In this document: piece after piece, positions 37,532 through 42,679 of the stretch
Numbering within the stretch: position 1 is the first letter of the stretch
How the letters are laid out: each line of letters opens with the position of its first letter
Assembly (NCBI GenBank): GCA_020249045.1
Contig: JADCGK010000083.1
Location: 1 to 42,679 of the forward strand
Reading direction: 5' to 3'
Source: Azospirillum sp.
Lineage (GTDB): Bacteria > Pseudomonadota > Alphaproteobacteria > CACIAM-22H2
DNA: 42,679 nucleotides
Notes under the pieces: model-generated
Seen by the model: only the letters and a program-made list of their open reading frames with translations
Told to the model about the DNA's origin: nothing
Databases searched by the model: none
Made by a program: the position numbers and the translations under genes

Positions 37532-38810
37532 CCGCCTGGCGCACCGCGTAGCGCGGTTCTTCGTAGGCGCGCGACTCCACCGTGTCGATCAAATGGGCGG
37601 CCGCGTCCCACGCGTCGACGTAGCGCAGATAAAGCGGCGCGAATCCGAACCGCATGATGTCCGGCGCGCGGAAATCGCCGGTCACGCCGCGCGCGATCAG
37701 GGCCTGGACGATCTCGTAGGCTTTGGGATGCCGGAAGGAGACCTGGCTGCCGCGCGCCTCGGGGGCGGCGGGGGAGGCGCATTCGATGCCGAACGCGCCC
37801 CCGCGCGACATCACCAGCGTGCGGAAGATCTCGGTCAGCGCTTCGGATTTGGCGCGCACGGCGCCCATGTCCTGGCGCAGGAAGATGTCCACGCCGACTT
37901 CCAGCGCCGCCATCGCGATCACCGGCGGCGACCCGACGATCGCCGCGGCGATCCCGGGGGCGGGGCGGTAACTGGGCTCGAAGGCGAAAGGCTGGGCGTG
38001 GCCGAGCCAGCCTTGCAAGGGCTGGCGGAAGTCCGCGTGATGGCGTTCGGCGACGTAAAGGAAGGCGGGCGCGCCGGGGCCGCCGTTCAAGTATTTGTAC
38101 CCGCAGCCGACCGCGTAATCGGCGCGCGCGGCCGTCAGGTCCAGCGGAACCGCGCCCGCCGAATGGGCCAAGTCCCAAACGATCCGTGCGCCCGCGGCAT
38201 GCGCGCGCGCGGTCGTCGCGGCCATGTCGTGCAGGGCCCCGGTCTTGTAGTCGACATGCGTCAGCATCACGACGGCGGTATCCGCGTCGATGGCGCCGGC
38301 GATTTGCGCCGGCGTGTCGACGATCTTCAGGCGATGCCCCTTGTCCAGCAACGCCGCCAGGCCCTCGGCCATGTAAAGATCGGTCGGGAAATTGCCGCGT
38401 TCGGACAGGATCGTCGTGCGGCCCGGCGCTGCGGCCAACGCCGCGGCCAGCGCCTTGAACAGATTGATCGATGTCGAATCGCCGACGACGACGGTCCCCG
38501 GCGCGGCACCGATCAACCGCGCGATCTTGTCGCCCAGGCGGGCCGACATCGCCATCCAGCCGTGCTTGTTCCAGCCCGCGATCAGATCGCGGCCCCATTC
38601 CTCGCGCAGCAACGCGGCCACGCGCTCGGGCGTGGCGCGCGGCAAGGCGCCCAGCGAGTTGCCGTCGAGATAGATCGCACCGGGCGGCAACGCGAAGGCG
38701 GCACGCGCATCTGCCAAGGGATCGACCGCGTCCATCGCTTTGGCGTCGTTGCGGGTGGGACAGTGGGCCGGAAAGGGCGCGGCCGCGTCGCCGGGTCGTG
38801 CGGGGGGCAT
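37524..38810 (-). CDS. kynU: Kynureninase
   Basis: A 428-aa PLP enzyme that splits kynurenine into anthranilate and alanine. Motifs: [60 protein letters not shown], the Asp of [14 protein letters not shown] and the PLP lysine in [13 protein letters not shown] use ATG 38810 rather than ATG 38735, because the residues before the later Met ([14 protein letters not shown]) resemble the start of Pseudomonas KynU. It begins 33 nt after the htpG stop on the same strand. The dioxygenase gene for the first step is at the far left of the window; I see no formamidase gene (kynB) here. Confidence 0.93.
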   Translation of the reverse strand: MPPARPGDAAAPFPAHCPTRNDAKAMDAVDPLADARAAFALPPGAIYLDGNSLGALPRATPERVAALLREEWGRDLIAGWNKHGWMAMSARLGDKIARLIGAAPGTVVVGDSTSINLFKALAAALAAAPGRTTILSERGNFPTDLYMAEGLAALLDKGHRLKIVDTPAQIAGAIDADTAVVMLTHVDYKTGALHDMAATTARAHAAGARIVWDLAHSAGAVPLDLTAARADYAVGCGYKYLNGGPGAPAFLYVAERHHADFRQPLQGWLGHAQPFAFEPSYRPAPGIAAAIVGSPPVIAMAALEVGVDIFLRQDMGAVRAKSEALTEIFRTLVMSRGGAFGIECASPAAPEARGSQVSFRHPKAYEIVQALIARGVTGDFRAPDIMRFGFAPLYLRYVDAWDAAAHLIDTVESRAYEEPRYAVRQAVT

Positions 38811-38842
38811 GACGCCAAGGTGGCGTCGCACCCCCCGGCAAG

Positions 38843-40720
38843 TCAACCCGAGAAACCCTCCGCCAGCGCGCGCGCCAACCGCCGGGCGAAGGCCGACGGA
38901 TCGTCGAGCTTGTCCCCTTCGACGATCCGCGCCTGATCGTAAAGCAGCAGCGCCGCCTCGGACAGCCGCGCCTGAACGGCCGTATCGTCGCCGCCTTTGG
39001 CCAGCGCCGCGATCAGCGCCTTGATCGTCGCATGCGCGGGATTGATTTCGAGGATGCGTCTGGACATGCCCGCGAATTGCTTGTGCTGACGCAGCATGCG
39101 TTCGAGATGGATGTCGAGATCGCTGTCGTCGGCCACGAGGCAGACGGCGCTTTCGGCGAGGCGCTGGGAAGCGCGCACGTCCTTGACTTGGTCGCCCAAC
39201 GCCAAACGGAACAGGGCGATCAGTGCGCCCGCATCGGCTGCCGGATCGGCAGCCTCGGCCGGGGCTTCGTCCGCCCGCGTCTCCCCCGCGATCTTGTCCA
39301 GATCGGCGCCGCCGCGCGTGACGCTTTTGAACTTCTTGCCTTCGAATTCGTCGGTTTGGGCAATCCAGAATTCGTCGACGGGATCGGACAGCAGCAGCAC
39401 CTCGACGCCCTTCTTCACGAAGCCTTCGAGATGCGGGGATTTGGCGATCGTCTTCGGGTCGTCGCCGGCGATGTAGTGGATCGCCTCTTGCCCCGGCTTC
39501 ATGCGCGAAACGTAATCGGCGAGCGACACCCAGCCGTCCGGATGCGCGGTCGAGCGGAAACGCGCGAGGCCGAGCACGCGCTTGCCGTTGGCCGCGTCCT
39601 CGAAGATCCCTTCCTTCATCGCCTCGCCGAAATTCTCCCAGAACTTGGCGTAATCGGCGGGGTCCTTCGCCTTCTTCTCCAGCTCCGAGAGCACGCGCGC
39701 GGTCACGCCCTGGCGGATGAGCGTCAGCACCGGGTTGTTCTGCAGCATTTCGCGGCTGACGTTGAGCGGCAGATCCTCGGAATCGACCACGCCGCGCAGG
39801 AACCGCAGATAGCGCGGCAGCAGGCCGTCCGGCGCGTCGTTGACGAACACCCGGCGCACATAAAGCTTGGTGCCGTGCTTGCGGTCCGGGTGGAACAGAT
39901 CGTGGGTGCGCGTGCCCGGCACGTAAAGCAGCGCCGAATACTCGATCTTGCCTTCCGCGCGCCAATGGATGGCGGTCCACGGTTCGTCGAACGCATGCGC
40001 GACGTGGCGGTAGAATTCCTTGTGCTGCTCGTCGGTGACGTCGGCCTTGGCGCGCGTCCACGGCGCCGAGGCGCGGTTGAGCGTGCGCCCCGCCAGCCGG
40101 ATCGGCAGCGCGATATGGTCGGCGTAGCGCTTGACGATGTCCTCGAGCGTGGCCTCTTCGAGGAACTCCTTGGCGTCGGCCTTCAAATGCAGCGCGATGT
40201 CGGTTCCGCGCGTCGCGCGCGCGGCGGGTGCGACTTCGTATTTGCCTTTGCCGTCGGACTCCCAGCGCCACGCGGCGTCCGCGCCGGCCTTGCGGCTCGT
40301 GACCGTCACCTTGTCGGCGACCATGAAGGCCGAATAGAAGCCCACGCCGAACTGGCCGATGGCCGACATGTCCTTGCGCTTGCTCTCCTCGATCGCCTTG
40401 ACGAAGGCGGCCGTGCCCGAGCGCGCGATCGTGCCCAGATGGGAGATCAGATCCTTCCGATCCATGCCGATGCCGTTGTCGGAGATCGTCAGCGTGCCCG
40501 CGTCCTTGTCGACGGCGAGATCGACGGCGAAATCCGCGCCGCCGGCGGCAAGCTTTTCGTCTTGGGCCGCGAGGAAGCGCAGCTTGTCGCAGGCGTCCGA
40601 CGCGTTGGAGACCAGTTCGCGCAGGAAGACGCGCCGCTCCGAATAGAGCGAGTGCGCGACGATTTCGAGCAAGCGGCCGACTTCGGCCTGGAATTCGTGG
40701 GTTTCGGCTTCTTGGATCAT
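38843..40720 (-). CDS. htpG: Molecular chaperone HtpG (Hsp90)
   Basis: A 625-aa Hsp90. The N-terminal ATPase has the Bergerat motifs ELVSNASDACDKLR, DNGIGM and GQFGVGFYSAF. The middle domain includes the conserved KLYVRRVFVND and LPLNVSREMLQ. The C-terminal dimerisation domain has the bacterial NPAHATIKAL. GGGAA lies before ATG 40720. A heat-shock sigma-32-type promoter lies directly upstream. An upstream CpdA-like gene on the same strand and kynU downstream may share transcripts. Confidence 0.96.
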   Translation of the reverse strand: MIQEAETHEFQAEVGRLLEIVAHSLYSERRVFLRELVSNASDACDKLRFLAAQDEKLAAGGADFAVDLAVDKDAGTLTISDNGIGMDRKDLISHLGTIARSGTAAFVKAIEESKRKDMSAIGQFGVGFYSAFMVADKVTVTSRKAGADAAWRWESDGKGKYEVAPAARATRGTDIALHLKADAKEFLEEATLEDIVKRYADHIALPIRLAGRTLNRASAPWTRAKADVTDEQHKEFYRHVAHAFDEPWTAIHWRAEGKIEYSALLYVPGTRTHDLFHPDRKHGTKLYVRRVFVNDAPDGLLPRYLRFLRGVVDSEDLPLNVSREMLQNNPVLTLIRQGVTARVLSELEKKAKDPADYAKFWENFGEAMKEGIFEDAANGKRVLGLARFRSTAHPDGWVSLADYVSRMKPGQEAIHYIAGDDPKTIAKSPHLEGFVKKGVEVLLLSDPVDEFWIAQTDEFEGKKFKSVTRGGADLDKIAGETRADEAPAEAADPAADAGALIALFRLALGDQVKDVRASQRLAESAVCLVADDSDLDIHLERMLRQHKQFAGMSRRILEINPAHATIKALIAALAKGGDDTAVQARLSEAALLLYDQARIVEGDKLDDPSAFARRLARALAEGFSG

Positions 40721-40742
40721 GGCTGTTTCCCGGTTGACGGCG

Positions 40743-40774
40743 GGGATATAGGCGCGCGGCTTGGAACGCTCAAG
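40743..40774 (-). promoter_or_regulatory. RpoH (sigma-32) promoter of htpG
   Basis: On the minus strand CTTG (40774 to 40771) is followed by an 18-nt spacer and CCTATATCCC (40752 to 40743). The alphaproteobacterial RpoH consensus as I remember it is CTTG-N16-18-CYTATNTNNG, so only the last base differs. It ends 22 nt before the htpG ATG, and the CTTG overlaps the stop codon of the upstream gene. Confidence 0.7.
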
Positions 40775-41591
40775 AGCCCGCCAGCGCCGTCCCGTCGCGC
40801 CATGCGTAGGGTCCTTCGAACGGCGCGTGGGTGGCGAGATGCGCGACCAGCCCGGCGCCTTCGCGCCACAGGAAAAGCCGGTGGCCCGGCGGTTCCAGCG
40901 TGAAGCCGAAGGGTGCTCCTTCGCCCAACCCGAGCGCCACTTGATGCGCCGTCGCCGGCGCGCACGAGGCGATCGTGCCCGCGAACCGCGTTTCGATGGC
41001 GCGGTGCAGATGGCCTGCGGCGACGTGCTCGACGTTCGGATGGCGGGCGACGATGGCGGCGAGTTTTTCGGGCGCGGCCAGCCCCATCGCGTCCATCGCC
41101 GCAATCCCCGTCGCGAAAGGCGGGTGATGCAGGAAGATCAGCGTCGGCTTGTCCCCGCCGCGCGCGAGGACGTCTTCGAGCCAGGCGAGCCGCCTGTCGC
41201 ACAACACGCCGCCGGGTTTGCCCTCGTCGAGCGTGTCGAGCGCCACCAGACGCACCGGAAATTCGTCGACGACGTACTGCACGAACGGAAAATCCCCCAC
41301 GCGCCGCGCGATGTCGGGAAACGCGGCCAGAAAGGGGCCGCGCGCGTCGTGGTTGCCGGGGATCGGGAAGACCGGCACGTCGAGCGGGGCGAGAACGCGG
41401 CGCAAATTCGCGTATTCCTCGGCCGCACCAGCGTCCACGCAATCGCCGGTCAGCAACACGCAATCCGGCCGGGGCCGCCGCGCGCGCAAGGCGGCGACCG
41501 CGCGCGCGAGCCCGGCCGCGGTGTCCACGCGCCCGCGATAGTTCCGGCCTTCGGCCAGGATGTGGGGATCGGTGAGCTGGGCGATCAGCAT
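40770..41591 (-). CDS. CpdA-like metallophosphoesterase (3',5'-cyclic nucleotide phosphodiesterase)
   Basis: A 273-aa metallophosphoesterase with the five classical metal-binding blocks: TDPHI (Asp8, His10), LLTGDCVD, PIPGNHDARG, FLHHPPF and AAGHLHRAI. Size and order fit the CpdA/Icc class, which hydrolyses cAMP. ATG 41591 has AGG 9 nt upstream; in-frame ATG 41600 is an alternative. It could counteract the cyclase at 34.7 kb. Some relatives hydrolyse other phosphodiesters, so the substrate is inferred. It diverges from the helicase gene by 83 bp. Confidence 0.83.
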   Translation of the reverse strand: MLIAQLTDPHILAEGRNYRGRVDTAAGLARAVAALRARRPRPDCVLLTGDCVDAGAAEEYANLRRVLAPLDVPVFPIPGNHDARGPFLAAFPDIARRVGDFPFVQYVVDEFPVRLVALDTLDEGKPGGVLCDRRLAWLEDVLARGGDKPTLIFLHHPPFATGIAAMDAMGLAAPEKLAAIVARHPNVEHVAAGHLHRAIETRFAGTIASCAPATAHQVALGLGEGAPFGFTLEPPGHRLFLWREGAGLVAHLATHAPFEGPYAWRDGTALAGS

Positions 41592-41674
41592 GGGGCGCAT
41601 CCTCGCCGGGCGCCGCGCGAAGTCAAGCGCCGGGCTTGAACCGCGCGGCGCGCGGCCCGACACTGGGCCTTGCG

Positions 41675-42679
41675 ATGGCGAGTCCCAAGATCACCGCGGT
41701 GCTCGGGCCCACCAATACCGGCAAGACGCATCTGGCCGTGACCCGCATGCTCGGCCATTCGTCGGGGATGATCGGCTTCCCCTTGCGCTTGCTCGCGCGC
41801 GAGAATTACGAGCGCATCGCCGCCATCAAGGGCCGCAATGCGGTGGCGTTGGTGACGGGCGAGGAGCGCATCGTTCCGCCTTACGCGCGCTGGTTCGTGT
41901 GCACGGTCGAAGCCATGCCGATGGACCGCGATGTGGCGTTCCTGGCGGTTGACGAAATCCAGATGGTCGCCGACCGCGAGCGCGGCCACGTTTTCACCGA
42001 CCGCCTGCTGCACGCGCGCGGCCGCGACGAGACGATGTTCATGGGGGCGTCGTCGGCCAAGCGCCTGATCCGCGCGCTCGTACCCGGGGTGGAGTTCGTC
42101 GAGCGGCCGCGGCTGTCGACGCTGCGCCATACCGGTCCGCGCAAGATCACGCGCCTGCCGCGCCGGTCGGCGGCGGTCGCGTTTTCGGCGGCCGAAGTCT
42201 ATTCGATCGCCGAACTCGTGCGCCGGCAGCGCGGCGGCTGCGCATTGGTGTTCGGCGCCCTGTCCCCGCGCACGCGCAACGCGCAAGTCGCGCTCTACCA
42301 ATCGGGCGACGTCGACTATCTGGTCGCGACCGACGCGATCGGCATGGGCCTGAACATGGACGTCGATCACGTCGCCTTCGCCCAGCTCGCGAAATTCGAC
42401 GGACGCGCGTCGCGGCGGTTGAGCGACGCCGAACTCGGGCAAATCGCCGGCCGCGCGGGCCGGCACATGAACGACGGCACGTTCGGCACGACCGCCGACA
42501 TGGGGGCTCTCGATCCCGACACCGTGCGCGCGATCGAAGAACACGAATACCCGCGTCTGGAACACGCCTATTGGCGCAATTCGGATCTGGATTTCCGCAC
42601 CCTCGACGGGCTGCTCGCCACACTCGACGCGCGGGCCCCGCGCGGCGAATTGATCAAGATCCGCGACGCCGACGATCAC
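41675..42679 (+). CDS. Suv3-like ATP-dependent RNA helicase (5' part, runs off the window)
   Basis: An open frame of 335 codons from ATG 41675 to the last base without a stop; it is missing from the ORF track because it is not closed. The Walker A is GPTNTGKTHLA, motif II is DEIQ (not DEAD), motif III-like GASSAK, and the RecA2 part has YLVATDAIGMGLNMDV and the arginine-finger motif QIAGRAGRH. These define the Suv3/SUPV3L1 group of DExH RNA helicases, related to the mitochondrial RNA-degradation helicase. The C-terminal portion lies outside the window. Confidence 0.88.
   Translation, partial: MASPKITAVLGPTNTGKTHLAVTRMLGHSSGMIGFPLRLLARENYERIAAIKGRNAVALVTGEERIVPPYARWFVCTVEAMPMDRDVAFLAVDEIQMVADRERGHVFTDRLLHARGRDETMFMGASSAKRLIRALVPGVEFVERPRLSTLRHTGPRKITRLPRRSAAVAFSAAEVYSIAELVRRQRGGCALVFGALSPRTRNAQVALYQSGDVDYLVATDAIGMGLNMDVDHVAFAQLAKFDGRASRRLSDAELGQIAGRAGRHMNDGTFGTTADMGALDPDTVRAIEEHEYPRLEHAYWRNSDLDFRTLDGLLATLDARAPRGELIKIRDADDH

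Noticed and set aside
38733-38735. ATG 38735 as the kynU start
   Set aside because: Residues just upstream (TRNDAKA) resemble the Pseudomonas KynU N-terminus, so the start should lie before them.
37524-40271. 915-aa ORF as an extended kynureninase
   Set aside because: The extra N-terminal part is htpG read out of frame; the htpG gene itself is intact.

Overview
The window is very GC-rich, densely packed chromosomal DNA from an alphaproteobacterium. The best guess is a Rhodospirillales-like lineage. Supporting this are a PleC/DivJ-type histidine kinase, a PAS_5-family protein, a Suv3-like helicase, an NDUFS6-like zinc-finger protein, a one-piece ccmABCDEFGHI operon and an alphaproteobacterial-style RpoH promoter. 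Many neighbouring genes share ATGA, GTGA or TTGA start/stop overlaps. I see no insertion sequence, integrase, phage gene or CRISPR array.

Layout. (1) 0.1-2.9 kb, minus strand: an ABC ATPase with no permease beside it, a lipoprotein alpha/beta hydrolase and a tryptophan 2,3-dioxygenase family gene form one operon. (2) 2.9-6.0 kb, plus: a small zinc-binding protein coupled to polA, which starts at TTG. (3) 6.0-8.6 kb: two microproteins with matching C-terminal tails, an unrecognised 387-aa protein, a 68-aa protein preceded by a terminator-ended structured RNA, and a YkvA (DUF1232) protein. (4) 8.6-14.8 kb: aconitase AcnA, an orphan membrane hybrid-sensor histidine kinase without receiver, and an alpha/beta hydrolase. 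(5) 14.9-26.8 kb: a branched-chain-type (Liv) ABC importer cluster flanked by two acyl-CoA-ligase-family genes. It is interrupted between livM and livK by a cytochrome c gene and a divergent arsenic-resistance cluster (arsO-arsR / arsC-aqpS). (6) 26.9-34.7 kb: a 42-aa membrane peptide, a 450-bp structured intergenic region and the complete cytochrome c maturation operon ccmA-I. (7) 34.7-36.2 kb, minus: a PAS_5 protein translationally coupled to a six-helix membrane adenylate/guanylate cyclase, then tRNA-Ala(CGC). (8) 36.4-42.7 kb: yggT-folD, then on the minus strand kynureninase, HtpG with its own RpoH-type promoter, and a CpdA-like phosphodiesterase. The 5' part of a Suv3-like helicase gene runs off the right edge.

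How the genes fit together. The ccm operon makes the machinery that attaches haem to c-type cytochromes, and one such cytochrome is encoded here. kynA and kynU are two steps of tryptophan catabolism placed about 37 kb apart. The Liv importer, with two adenylate-forming enzymes, looks like an uptake-plus-CoA-activation module for an unidentified carboxylic acid. In the ars cluster, ArsC would reduce arsenate and the aquaglyceroporin would let arsenite leave, with ArsR acting through two near-identical operator-like sequences. The cyclase and the CpdA-like enzyme could make and break the same cyclic nucleotide.

The points most worth a second look are: the candidate structured RNA at 7.9-8.1 kb, the microprotein pair whose C-termini resemble ssrA degrons, the duplicated ArsR operator within an ars cluster that splits a transport operon, the adenylate-forming enzyme lacking the usual P-loop, and the RpoH promoter overlapping the stop codon of the gene before htpG. 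All functional calls come from reading the sequence and remembered family features; no database search was run.
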